Both the position numbers and the translations under genes were made by a program. Under the pieces are notes generated by a model. That model searched no databases. It saw nothing but the letters and a program-made list of their open reading frames with translations, and was not told the origin of the DNA. A stretch of DNA of 64,000 bases from Anisakis pegreffii (Eukaryota; Nematoda; Chromadorea; Rhabditida; Anisakidae): assembly GCA_035041965.1 (NCBI GenBank), contig JAPYMA010000391.1:1-64000 (forward strand), written 5' to 3'. Below are positions 52,501-64,000 of the stretch, in pieces. Within the stretch, counting starts at the first letter, position 1, and each line of letters starts with the position of its first letter.

Positions 52501-53791
52501 ACTTTTTGCATAACTTCTTAGATACCATGTCAAATTGAGAGTTTTCTATCTTTGACTTTTTGAATTAAATCGGGATATTGTCAATCATTCGGATTCTGGG
52601 TGTAAACAGCCTCCAAGGTAAAACAATTTTCGAAAGGATAAAAAATGTTTGCAATGAATTAGCAGCAGTGAGCCACGCTCTTTGCATGCATGGATCCGTA
52701 CATGTTTTGTTAAATGAATATACTTGAAAAAGATTGCACCAAATGGAACAGTTGCATGAAGTATTTATAACTTTTAAATCTTCAGTTACAGATAGTTGCT
52801 ATCAGCTAGATCGTCGAAATGAGTGGATTAATGCCACTTAATGAATTATTAGGAACAATTATTACATGTTGCATTTGAGGTTAAATTAAATGATCATGCA
52901 GATGATATCAACGGCTTACTGATGATCTCACTGTGGAAAAATAGTGAGTGAACGATTCAGAATCTTTCAACTATGTTGAATGAGTTCAGCAACACGATTT
53001 GTAATCATAAATTTCGTGCGCTATTCAAGTGAAAATGAGTTGAGATACGGAAATGATTGATTGTCATCGTTCACTTGATATTGTCCTTAGAGTAACGGCA
53101 CAAATTTAGCACTGTTTTTTGCCACTATCGGAATTGGTTGTTCGAGTGTAATGAAGCGAAAAAACCCAATGTAATAAAATAACCAAATCTGTCATTCAAA
53201 TGATTCAAACTTCAGTAGATGCGTATCATGCATAATATATTGTTAAGCAAGTTCATATAAATGATTAATAATTTGGAAACTGAAATAATTTAGAATCTGA
53301 AAACAAAATGATCTAATCCAGATCGGATTTGACATATTTTGTTCTCCATTCTCATCAGAAGTGTTTGGATAGTTTATTGTGCCGTTATTGTTGCAATCGA
53401 TGATTGACTAGCGTTATTTCATCATTTACGTCGGCTCAACCTAACAGCGAAAGGAACGTTTTTTTTTTGGAGCAAATGCATACATAAATAGTTTCAAGAA
53501 AAGAGAAGAAAGAAGAAACAAAAAGATCAAATGGAATTCAATAGAAGTGTTTTCTATAAAATTCGATTCAAACAAACTTTATCATTAATCATTAATGTAA
53601 ACAATAAAAACATTCCAATATGTTTCGCTCAACACGCAAGCTTTTGCTGTTTAAATCTATCGTTTGAAGCTAACTTTTGCTCACCGTATCAATTAGTGTC
53701 ACTTGAGATATTCAAATTACCACGATTCAAAACGCACACTTTTCGACGTTGAATTCATCGCATTTTAAAATCTGTATGCGACAAACTTAAT
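49600..53791. other. Unassigned AT-rich region
   Basis: No gene was recognised. Two exon-like stretches are noted. Minus 50943-~50740 encodes a strongly hydrophobic segment (IILFLLSALLLLVTAVVCF) ending at a consensus GTAAGA donor. Plus ~50337-50486 encodes CGTDMLRLWIRNHDEYGLL. Neither could be joined to other exons. Confidence 0.35.
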
Positions 53792-53799
53792 AGAAGATT

Positions 53800-53943
53800 T
53801 AGTGTGTTGCGGAGAACGGGTATTCGTTGGGACCTCGTCCTCGACTTTTCTTAGAGCCGACCGCATTTTCGAGCTCTTCAACTGCGAAATTCCGTCGCCG
53901 ACTTTCCTCGACCTCAGATTTTTTCCTTCCCCACAACACACTA
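53800..53943. mobile_element. GC-rich 144-bp MITE, copy 4
   Basis: Begins TAGTGTGTTGCGGAGA and ends TCCCCACAACACACTA, the best-preserved terminal inverted repeat pair of the family. Flanking 8-mers AGAAGATT and GAAAGATC match at 5 of 8 positions, so the target-site duplication has decayed. Confidence 0.8.
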
Positions 53944-53951
53944 GAAAGATC

Positions 53952-55730
53952 ATTCTATCTTTAATGAGATAATCATTATAAAAGATCCAATTAATCAAGA
54001 TGACAACTTAACGTAAAAATCAGGGCAGTTTCTTCAGAATATGCAAATCTCAAGTAATTTGACCGTGATCGGCAAAAAGCGATACAACCTTGAACACCCG
54101 TACATTTTTAAATGTTGCATTTCATAATGAATCACTGAGAGTTTTGGTCAATAATATATGCATTGTAATAGCGACGTTAATCAAGAGAATTTTTTATTTT
54201 GGACGATGCTAACAGCAACAAGTCCGTAAAACATCATCAAAAAGGAAAATGGGAGACGTGATTTCAGTGGATCGTCAAATCATTGCATACCAAACAGAAA
54301 GCGACATCAATAAATTAGATCGCAATAAAATTCATCAATAAGATAACATATTTGTCTTCGAAGTTTCTAGAACAGATGAAACTCATGAAAGAAACTGTGA
54401 ATGTGAGTAGTCGAAATAAACGGAATCAACAAAACCTCGCTAAGCTGCTCTCATTTCTCGACAATTCTGAACGATTTGATAAAATTATACCGAACGACTG
54501 AAAAGGCTGTTTCAATTGGATTCTCCTTCATGATAAAATTTACTGCTCAATGCATAATGACAATAATAAATCATCCGTATGCTTTTTGAATTCATAATAT
54601 TCCTGTGAAATGACCACTGAATACGATCATCAAGCTGATTAAAGCGGGCGTTCGTAACATTCTTAATAAAACATTGAAATAAGTTGTCTATTATAATCAC
54701 AAAAAAGCTGATCACATAAATTAATATATACATTAACAAGATCACAGCAACGAAATTGATAACCGAATAAGAATAAACGAATGATTGAAGCAGAAAAGCA
54801 GTTGCGCGCAAACAACATGAATTATTCCAGAAATGCTCTCAGGATTGATTAGAAAACCTTCAGGATCAAGATAAACATCAAACAGCGTCTTTAAATGACT
54901 CAGTGACATTGAATGATACAAATAGTAGACATAAATAAACTTTCGCAGTATTAAGAGCTAAAATTCATTTCTGAAAGATCTTAGAAACAAGACATATGTG
55001 CTCAAAACATTGAGAAGAATATTCTATTGATCGTGAAGCATAATTATCATTTTTGAAACGACACTCATGAATGACACTTAACATTCTCAATTTTGATTTC
55101 CACTCTAATCGTTGTTTTCCTAAAAGACACATTCCTAAATAACAGTTTGCATTGTAAATTCATCACCATGAAATTTAAAAAGAGCAAAGGATTGCTTACA
55201 AAGAGTAATTATCCTGAAAAACAACTAAACGAGAAATGAACTCTATCTGATACAATGAAAAGTGAAGAATAACTATGCTAACGCCTATTTGCTTATATTA
55301 CGTTACTTTCGAAGAGGGCATCTATGTAAGAAATCAAATATTACAGTAGCATCATGATTAAAACTATAATGATACATCAAAAGAAATATTCAGAAGGCGT
55401 CTTCGTTCATTCACGTAAAAATTTCATAACAATAGACCTGGTTGCAAATTAACGATGTTCATTTTGATTGCCTTCACACACTCACCCGCTCTTGGTAATA
55501 CGAATCGTTCAACACATGTCTCCTACAATTCAATACTTTTACGATATTAAATCATGATATATTCTGCGCTGATCTTGTCGCGGAAGTGAAACGTCAAAAA
55601 ACGGTAATTTTCTACTTGATACCCACCAAAATCAGAGACAAAAATGAACTAAACTACAGTATCTGTGATATGTCCTCTTCTATGCGTGAAACTATGAAGT
55701 GGGTTTCTCCATACAAACTAACAATTAATT
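53952..55730. other. Unassigned AT-rich region 3' of TBC1D23
   Basis: No gene was recognised. It probably includes the TBC1D23 3' UTR near 55.6-55.73 kb. The minus-strand frame at 54512-54811 is hydrophobic but unsupported. Confidence 0.35.
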
Positions 55731-58700
55731 CTACTTTGCCGTCATCAATGAACATTTTGCTACAAGACAGCGCTGGAGGGAGGTTTCTGAAGGTATTAGA
55801 TGTCCTAAAACAATGTCTGATTCGTATGAATTCAACTTGACATTCCACTGTTTACGGGTAAAGAAACAAGTTAATGCACGATCTGATTGTGGTATTGTTG
55901 TTGGAATGTGGACGTGATAGATAGGAACAAGAGGTTAATCGTGACAGTTGAAGCTACAAAACGTGGTTCTTCTTTGCATATACTTATGAGAGGATATGGT
56001 TTGAATCGAGAAAAGCGAAACAACGATTGTGCATAAGATGAAATAAAACTGATAAAGTTAACCTTATACTCGCCATCATCAGTAGAATAACCAAATTTAA
56101 AAGTAATCATCTCTGGCAATTTCTTTTTACTGGATACACGCAACACAGAACTGTAAATGTGTCGTGCATGGGTGATTACTTCATCAGGCTGAAATCGTAA
56201 CAACTTTAATATCACAGCATCACTGGAGAACTCCTTTGTATCACCTTTTAATCAGCAAAAAATAACCTCAGATTCAAAGAATAGATTGAATAGATCAATA
56301 TTCTAAATCGATGTTATTTTGAGACAAAATGCAGCGTAGACAATTGTGAACGAATCAGCGTCAAAGCCTAAAGTGAAACTTCAATATTGAATATACGAAC
56401 AACCTTCTCTGTTTGATGAAGAACGTAAATATGTGTCCTAGTTAACGCCAAATAACACTTCACAGTCTTTTGATCGGAACCATCCGATATGACTTCGATA
56501 CCTTCGAAATATTCACGAACATCATTTTGGGCCAATACGTCACTGAATTTCTAAAATTGTGCATATACCAATGAATGAATGAAAGGGATTCACTCATAAG
56601 AGTGTATCAGTTAGATGAATGTCATCTCAAAAAATAAATGGTTTCTTTGTCTGTAACGAAATTGTAGTGCATTGTTACGTAGAGCATTATAAGAGAGAAC
56701 TAGCCTTGGGCTTTGCTGTATTCGACATGTGTGTGAATGGTGCGCTAGTACCTTCTGAATCCGAATCCGAATCACTCAATGTGAACACTGATCTTTCATT
56801 GCGATATCGTTTCCCATGCCGTTCACTGGTTGCTACATGAGTATCACACGTCCTTGTTGTGGCTTGAGTCAAGCTCAATACTTTCTCGGTTATGGTCGGT
56901 GCACCTGCTTTTACAGCACCAAAAAGATTGCTCACACCAGTCATCCACTAAAATCAGAATCATATTTTCAAATTTAATTTTACTCATTGCTCTCATAAAA
57001 ACCTTCACGAAACAGATAATAAATTAATGCCTTAATCTTTGGCTGTATTGCCAAACAAGAGCACATTTTCAAAACACAACTTTCCACATTCTGTTAAAAT
57101 TGAAATTATTCCCAGTGAGTAGCTCCAACCATTAACGAATTATCACCACATAATACTGACAGAGTAGGATTATAATGTAGATGAAGATCCAAGGAGTGTA
57201 TTCGCCGAGAAAAACTTCGAAAAAAATTTAGTTTGAACAGATTTTTTCAGTAGACACCGATTGGATATAGCGCACAAAATTACTTTTTTTTGAGATCCAT
57301 CAGAAGAAGAACCCAACAATCACCCAAATTCCTCATCCAACTACTTAAAATAACGAAACGATTTCTTTGAGGGATTGAATAAATCCAACAACAGTTCTAA
57401 AACCCATACAGATGATTTTCTGCGTTGAGCAGTGTCGAGATCGCTCTCTTCATGAATCGATCCAGTACATTCTTTGCATTTTTCAGGACAATGCCCCTCG
57501 AGTCGCTGGAGATTAGAACTGAGCAAATGATGAAGTGCTGAAAAAATTTTTACTGGAGCAAAAAAATTTTCCTGACAGATAAAGGTAGATTAAGAAGGAG
57601 CCAACTGAGGACATTACATGGGGTTATTTCACTAAGTTGTGTTCGATTACTTAATGTGCTCAACAACTGGATTCTGACCTCACAGGAACGCAATTTACCA
57701 ATAAGCAGATCACAATCACGACTTTTGGGAACTCTGCGGATTGATCCGATGAATTCATGAATTTCTGAGCTGATTATGATGCTCAAAGCTACATTATAAA
57801 AACAGGAAACCACATTCTATATTTCGTATTTATCACTTTTTTACACCACTACCCATTTCTCCTTAACCTGAGTAACTGTTTGAACGTTTTGGTTTGATTT
57901 CAAAGAAGCTGTTAAGCATTAAATAGCACTTTAACATTTGGCGATTACTTACCCTTATAACCACCTTCAACAAGCGCAACGTGCTTTCTTTCTTGTTGCA
58001 AAAAATTAGCGACAACCATATTTAAGTAGAGATCATACTGCTCATGCCCTGCACCCAAAAACAGTAGATGGTGGTTTCGACGAGAAGCGTTCCGATATGC
58101 ATCCAAACTAGAAAGAGCCATCTTGTAACGATCCGGTGCTTCCACAAACTATAACAGCCAACAATTTAGACAAATACAGTGTTAGGTAACATATAAAAAT
58201 ATCCGACAATACTATTGTATTTCGAACTGTTTGACATCAAGTTATTCAGAGCATTATTCTAAATTCAACTACGCAAATAAAAAAGAACAGATTTACCAAA
58301 CTCGAATCCAAGTTATATGAACCTTCCAAATGCCCAGCAAGGTAATCATCGTGAGGACGCGCATCGATTATGAAAAAGTTGAATTTTGATTCCTAAAATC
58401 TTCATCAACCAAACAAATTATCAATTCCTAGAACATTCAAAATTCATAATTATTCTAAGTTCAAAAACAACCTAAGATGCACAACTAACCAACACATACA
58501 AACGTTTAAATTCAGTGTGTGAATAAGAGCTTAAAATTAGTACAAGAGACTTCGTTCGGATGAAGTGAAATTCAATGAATAAGACTTTTAGTGATTTTGC
58601 AATGCGATACAAATGATAATAAAGAATTATAGTAATACGTCTGAGTTCTCATCAGCGTTCATCCGGATGAGGTCACGTGGATCTACAGGAAGCGCCAAAA

Positions 58701-61700
58701 GGCCAGCCATGTCGATTTGCTTGACACTTACGAGACGTGACCCGAACAAAATTCGTTGAAAATCCTAAATTGAAGACATATTCTTTTATGGTGTTTTAAA
58801 ATAGCAATTGCATCTTGCAAACCCCGCTGAAGTAAATAGTCCTTTCAATAGTATTTCTTGTACTTGCACAAAGAAGGATCATTTACATGCTTGAATGAAA
58901 GAATAGAAAAAACGCTGTCGATCAACAAATGTAAATCTTTGTCATACGATTAACTCCACTTAAAAGGTTTTTGAAAGAAACTTCAGTAACGAACCTGTTT
59001 GATAGAAGGAGGTGTAATTGATAAAAAATGTCCAGAAACATCTAATAAGTCATCAACATCAGTTTCAGAAACGAGACGCATCGATGAGACAACTAAATCG
59101 ACCATCTTTCTGCAACATCATTGCTAAAGTGAAATGCATGAATTAACAGCACACCTCATCACTGTTTACAGATGCATTTCCATTCATTGAAAACAATTCA
59201 CAAGTTGATCATACCATACTAAAATTATTTATAGAGATACGGTTTTGCGAAGTTGGGCGACTCGATTTATTTACATCATTTCCACGATCAAGTATCCTTT
59301 CAGTTTACTTCTTAATTTAGGATGGAACTGATAAAATGATAAACTGAAGTTGACTCACTGATTTTCACTCATTTTGACGAGTTCTTCTGAGCAATTGACC
59401 ATGAAAACCAGGAGCATTGTAAACAGTAAAAATGGATCACCCTAGAAAATTTTTGAATATAAATTGCGAAATCAGTTTCAAATAACAATAAATACATTTA
59501 GCAAAACAGAATAACCAAATACCAATGACCGTTCCCTAATTAACTAACATTTAGATGAAGAAGCGTAGTAGAAACAGACATTCAATGAATCACTAGTGTT
59601 CAACAGATTGAGTGAGAGAAATCTTTCAGTCTGATCGAGAAAAAGGATTACCAATAAATAAGTTTTCGATAGTTTCGGTTGAGATTTTACGACGACTTAA
59701 TCACATCAGAAGCATGAGAACAAACCTTTTCGAAATACTTATCCCAAACAGAGTAAAGAGTTTGACGATCCATAGTGCCTACGAAGAGTGATGAAAAACA
59801 TGGATATGCGAATTCGTAGCAGTTGAGCTTACGAGAAATCAGATGAGTGGTTAGCGATGGATCATGATATTGCAAGATCAAGTGCATAAGATGGTAGCAA
59901 ACTGAACCTTTTGTTGTTGACCTAAAAGCACACCTGTCATCCTTCAAACATTTGAACGAAATGATATTTGACATGGTAATATTGCAATTAAGAGACAATG
60001 TAGCGTTTAAACATTCACTACTTCATGATTGAGCACATAAAAAGATATAAGCAACAACCACATAATACTCACTCGTATAATATCAACAAAGCAATGACAC
60101 TGTTGCCTTTAAAATTATATATTCTATCAGTCAACTGTGATCACTTCAAATACTGTAACACACGCTTGAACAAAAAGTTTCATCGTATGAACATAATTTT
60201 GATTAAAAACAGCTTCACTTCAATATGCACTGCAAACGACTTTAATAGATTAGTCTAACTATATGGATACTTTCCGACCTTTCAGCCTTTTTTCACTCTC
60301 TTAGGAGCATTTGATTAAGAGGCACACCTCTCCTAAAATTAGCAGCAAGAAAAACTTAAACAATATATGCATATAACAAGTGTGAAACTGAGCATACTGA
60401 CGGACTGGTATGCTTCACATCAAGCACAGTTGTGAATGTGCGGTGCTAAGGTATAATAAATTTTTTTTACACTTTAACACTGCACATTCGGTTTGAATCA
60501 TTCTGGATTCAGCTGTTCGTTTTACCATTCCAACAGAAAAGAAGTGATAACATGAGAGATGAAAGTTATCGTTACGAATGCAAGCAATGCCACACACATT
60601 ACTGATGAAAGATTTCTTTCGTTGGACTTACTTAAGTTATCCGAAATAAAGGAAACAAACCAAATATTGAGCAACATAATGCGTGCTGAATCAATGCATC
60701 GAATTTGAAGAAGCATAGCAATCGACTTTCATAAAAAAAACGCTAGACTTATTTAGAAAACTTCAGAAACTCTTCCAAACAACTGTTGGTGAATGATGGT
60801 TGAAGTATCTCAATCAAATACGAATACTTACATCGATTTCTGCAACCCTTCAACATCAGAGGCTGTTGCTCAGGATTCAGAAAATAATCACTTTCCTTAA
60901 TTGCATTAATAATGATACTATACAAACCTGGGTAGATATTTGGTTGTGATAGCGCAGAAAGCGTTGTAGACGAAGTCTAGAGAGCTACGAAAAGGAATTA
61001 ACATCTCGATAATATTCATCCATTCAACCTCGAAACGGCACTCTTCACGTTCACAGAATAGTCCAATTATTTTTTCAAAATCTTTGGCATCTGAGCTGTT
61101 CAGGTGATAAAGTTCCGCTAATTTAGTACACTCCTCACGAATGATTGTCGCATCTTCACCATTGTAAACAAATTCATGCGGTATACCCGGTTTGTTTTGC
61201 GTTCCCAAATATTTCTGCAATCCTTTAATATCAGATAATCAATCTAAACGTAACAAACTGAATTCAACTAAATTCATAAGGATTTGCTGATATACACATT
61301 TACTACAAAAAACGAACTTATATGTTATGATAGGGTTTCAAACCTACACAAGCAATATTTTTCACCAATCTTCAGCAACAATTTTTAAGGCGCAGAAGTT
61401 CGAATTCCATAAATTTTAGTGTAACCAATTACTATTGATTGCAACGTGTCTTTCAACAACAGAATAATAGAAGCGTGCAGGAGAACAACGTATACATCAG
61501 AAGAAAACTTTTACTGACTGAAACTGACCATTAGTTTCAGTTGATATGAAGGTCGAAAAAGTTGATGACATTAAGATTGTTAGAAGAGGTTCTTAATGAA
61601 GAGATGAGAAACTAACAGGCCACGTACGACGAAAGCGATCTAACTGAGAGATTTTGATTTGACGCGATCGATCAGATTCGTTCAGCGTTAACTTATCAAA

Positions 61701-62426
61701 CGTACTATCAACATCAGACAAACCCTCTGACAACTGCACTCCAGCATCGCGGGCTGTCTCCAATGGGGATGAAACCGAGTCTCCTTTTACCCTTCAAGTT
61801 TGCATAAATTAGTACCTGATTAATCTTGATTCATGACATTCATATCGCTAATTAAACTACATTTTCGTTCCGGCAGTAATTTCGACTGGGCTCAAAAATG
61901 CGGAAATAGCCCACGCGATAGCTCATAGTTTTGTTAGAGCTTACGAGCAGCACTTGACCTCTATTCAGGCTTAGGACAAATTCTAGGTTACTGATAGGTA
62001 CGAGTGTGGGGCCGAACGAGATTCTGACCTTCACCTCTAATTTCTATTTATTCATTCAAATTTGAAATAGGTTTTATGAACTGTACACATATAAAACCAC
62101 ACATAGTCAGTATGAATTCACAGTCACACCAAGATTTTGAAAAACCCACGTCGTCACCCAAGGCGATTTGTTATTTTTCTTTATTTTTATCTCAAATTAC
62201 TACTTCATCCTCCGATCCACTCAGTCTGCTGAATGCCGAAAGCCTTACCCGCTAACTATTCACTCTTTTATGGCATTGAAGTTGAAGTGAATTAAAATTT
62301 CATCAGAATCACCATTTACGAATACCAATCAACTAATTTTTTAAAGTGCTCAGAAAGCATATAGGAGTAAGTCTGAACATACCAATCTTCATCGATCGTC
62401 GATTCACTCTTGTTATCATCTTCCAT
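55731..62426 (-). CDS. TBC1D23 orthologue (endosome-to-Golgi tethering adaptor)
   Basis: Adaptor that in animals links endosome-derived vesicles to golgins at the trans-Golgi; the family's TBC domain is considered catalytically inactive. Exons in transcript order: 62426-62383, 61791-61617, 61214-60928, 59921-59726, 59441-59359, 59109-58995, 58764-58639, 58392-58297, 58148-57953, 57788-57699, 57537-57410, 56947-~56727, 56550-56404, 56188-56063, 55847-55731, about 712 aa (human 699). The TBC region includes YNAFCAITTKYLPR, LMHLILQYHDP and DPFLLFTMLLVFMVN. The rhodanese-like domain has FFIIDARPHDDYLAGHLEG and LLFLGAGHEQYDLYLNMVVA, with no active-site cysteine. A linker contains CPEKCKEC. Then come FGAVKAGAPTITEKV, a serine/acidic stretch, and a C-terminal PH-like domain with VSSKKKLPEMITFKFG and GHLIPSE. 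The junction between the exons ending ~56727/56752 and starting at 56550/56542 is unresolved; AT/GTCGAA with acceptor TTCAG/T keeps frame. Exon 2 is weakly conserved. Confidence 0.9.
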
Positions 62427-63294
62427 AATTCCACAAACCCTTCTCAAATATTATGATATAACTTTATCTAGCAGGAAACTTCCTCTTCAATACTGGCTCA
62501 CGTTGCGAAAATGGTCTGAGTGTCACAACAAATGATCAACGTCAATAAGACATCGGAAAAGAATGCCAACGTTTGAAACGAAGCGCGCTAACGGGTGGAA
62601 AACGACGACTCGTAGTGAAAGTTGTCACTTGGCATTGTTAAGGGCAATGTGTAATTATTTTTGGTAAATGCGTATGTACTGTTTGGAGGCGAAATGTTCA
62701 TGGCGAGCCTCTTCTTGTGGTTTCAAAACGGGTTTGTTCTGCGACAAGTCTCACCCTGACAAATAGCCCCTGCTTTTCATGATTAGTTTACGGGTCATCA
62801 TAGACTTATGCGGTCGGGGTGGAACCAGTCACAGAGCTAATTGTCGTGGAAAACGGGGTTGGTAACAGAAGCCAAATTGCACTTTTGAAGCGACGCGGTC
62901 AGGTAGAGCACAGAGAAAAAGAGATCCAATAGGGCGAATTAATTCATCGATGAGGCACAGGAATTTGACGTATTTCAAGGCTACACCTGACCTGAATGTG
63001 TACATGAGGTGTCATTGGGAAGAGAAATAAATTTTCCACGTTCAGACAAAGACTGGCTACAAGAATTGGCTCATTTATGGAGCAGTAAAAGTTTAACCAG
63101 GGAAGTTTCAATGAAATAAAAGTGATGTGATCAATTGAAGTGGAAAAAGTGTCGGAACAGAGATTTGATCGGTCAATGCCAAGTAGTCCATTGAAAAGAG
63201 AATTGAATTCTCTAAAAGCACAGAAGGTTTCAGGGAAATTCATCGTTTAGTTTTCGAAATTGTAACATAAAAAGAACCTTCATGAGGAGAAATA
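62427..63294. promoter_or_regulatory. Divergent intergenic region (candidate bidirectional promoter)
   Basis: Separates the minus-strand TBC1D23 start from the plus-strand exon at 63295. The stretch 62570-62900 is noticeably GC-richer than the flanks, as promoter regions often are. No defined element could be assigned. The right part holds a decayed duplicate of the first exon (63127-63230). Confidence 0.35.
63127..63230 (+). pseudogene. Decayed duplicate of the downstream first exon
   Basis: About 100 nt align closely to 63304-63402. The translated frame SIEVEKVSEQRFDRSMPSSP matches AIEMEKVLEQKFGRSMPSSP of the downstream exon and continues through ...AQK to a possible donor (AAG/GTTTCA). 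It lacks the equivalent upstream ATG (the nearby ATG is followed at once by TGA), although an internal ATG at SMPSSP remains. It may be an unused tandem duplicate or an alternative first exon. Confidence 0.6.
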
Positions 63295-63402
63295 ATGCCT
63301 TTGCAAGCGATTGAAATGGAAAAAGTGCTGGAACAGAAATTTGGTCGGTCAATGCCAAGTAGTCCATTGGAAAGGGAATTGAATTCTCTACAAGCACAGA
63401 AG
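63295..63402 (+). CDS. First coding exon of an unidentified gene (continues beyond window)
   Basis: ATG at 63295 opens 36 codons (MPLQAIEMEKVLEQKFGRSM, then PSSPLERELNSLQAQK) ending in phase 0 at AAG/GTAATC. The sequence is helical and charged, and its end suggests the start of a coiled coil. I do not recognise the family. Support comes from the clean start-to-donor frame and from a second copy 170 bp upstream. The intron runs to at least ~64000, with no further exon seen in the window. Confidence 0.55.
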
Positions 63403-64000
63403 GTAATCGCAGATCTCTCGATTAGTATAATTTAATCTTTCTTTATTTCTTTCTTTCAATTGAATCAAATTGTAATTACTTCGACTTACATTCATTATGA
63501 AGTATCATTATGTTCCATTACCTTTTGTTTTATTTTCAGTGATGTTTGCTTTTGTTTACAGATTTTTCATAATACTATCATGTTTTCATGCAATGCTCAT
63601 TGGTATTTTTTATTGTTGTGGGTTTAAATCGTGTATGTTTAATTTGAAATAATTCGTGATGGTTATTATGCATTTGAAAAAATGTTACAATATATTATGA
63701 AAGTAATGTTGTAGACAGTAATGATGTAAATGAGTATTATGAAAGATTTTTAATAAATAAAGATGAATAGTAATAATTTGTGCGGTGTTACATGGAAATA
63801 AAATATCAAAATTATCGGAAAAGGAGCAAAAAATTTCTCCGCTAAAAATCTCACAAAAATCCTTACCTAATAACCCTTTACTATCTCAAAATCCGCAATT
63901 TCGACATATCATATCTCAGCTTAGGATAAACATTTTGAGACGCTCAGAACGGTTTTAAAATGGCTTTGGCTGTCTGAACAACAATATCACAAGGAGAACT
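63403..64000. other. Probable intron of the right-edge gene
   Basis: AT-rich sequence following the donor at 63403. No further exon, repeat or RNA gene was recognised before the window ends. Confidence 0.35.

Noticed and set aside
55586..55840. Plus-strand frame containing FLKVLDVLKQ, resembling the human TBC1D23 C-terminus
   Set aside because: It is antisense to the last TBC1D23 exon. The minus-strand exon (55847-55731) joins in phase and aligns better, so the resemblance is coincidental.
56619..56840. Plus-strand frame of 73 codons
   Set aside because: Antisense to the serine/acidic exon of TBC1D23.
62944..63243. 99-codon minus-strand frame
   Set aside because: Antisense to the duplicated first exon, which has the better-supported plus-strand frame.

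Overview
The window looks like nuclear DNA of a nematode, probably an ascaridoid-type (clade III) parasite. It is AT-rich, with 60-330 bp exons split by GT-AG introns whose acceptors are mostly TTTTCAG, TTNCAG or TTTTAG. Degenerate TTAGGC (nematode telomere-type) blocks occur internally. The phosphofructokinase N-terminus carries the peptide [11 protein letters not shown], which I recall as the phosphopeptide of the Ascaris suum enzyme. Species assignment is inference. No operons, CRISPR arrays, tRNA or rRNA genes were recognised.

Five multi-exon genes could be assembled by eye with consistent splice phases. (1) 5721-10146 (+): SLC41/MgtE-type Mg2+ transporter, 10 exons, 514 aa. (2) 20577-27396 (+): ATP-dependent 6-phosphofructokinase, 14 exons, 822 aa. 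(3) 30021-32146 (-): small secreted DOMON-domain protein, 4 exons, 177 aa. (4) 35307-38994 (-): inward-rectifier K+ channel (Kir/IRK), 7 core exons, 437 aa, with a likely additional upstream exon at 40780-40911. (5) 55731-62426 (-): TBC1D23 orthologue, 15 exons, about 712 aa. A sixth gene starts near the right edge (63295-63402, +) and runs off the window; its first exon has a decayed duplicate just upstream.

The rest is repeat-rich or unassigned. The left 5.6 kb is a mosaic of interleaved inverted repeats and direct duplications. 10.3-20.5 kb holds a decayed mariner transposase fragment, GC-rich miniature elements and telomere-like blocks. A 1.07-kb hAT-type element with a perfect 8-bp target-site duplication lies in a PFK intron. 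A dispersed 142-146 bp hAT-type MITE family has at least four full copies. Three (AT)n microsatellites are present. 41-55.7 kb has no recognisable gene, only a few unusually long or exon-like reading frames.

The genes do not form an obvious pathway: Mg2+ transport, glycolysis, an extracellular DOMON protein, a K+ channel and an endosome-Golgi tethering adaptor are ordinary unlinked metazoan functions. PFK (+) and the DOMON gene (-) are convergent. TBC1D23 (-) and the right-edge gene (+) are divergent, about 0.87 kb apart. I found no convincing new multi-gene system. The most notable points are the MITE family, the intronic hAT insertion, the Kir pore substitution, the hairpins in introns, the conserved PFK phosphosite and the duplicated first exon.
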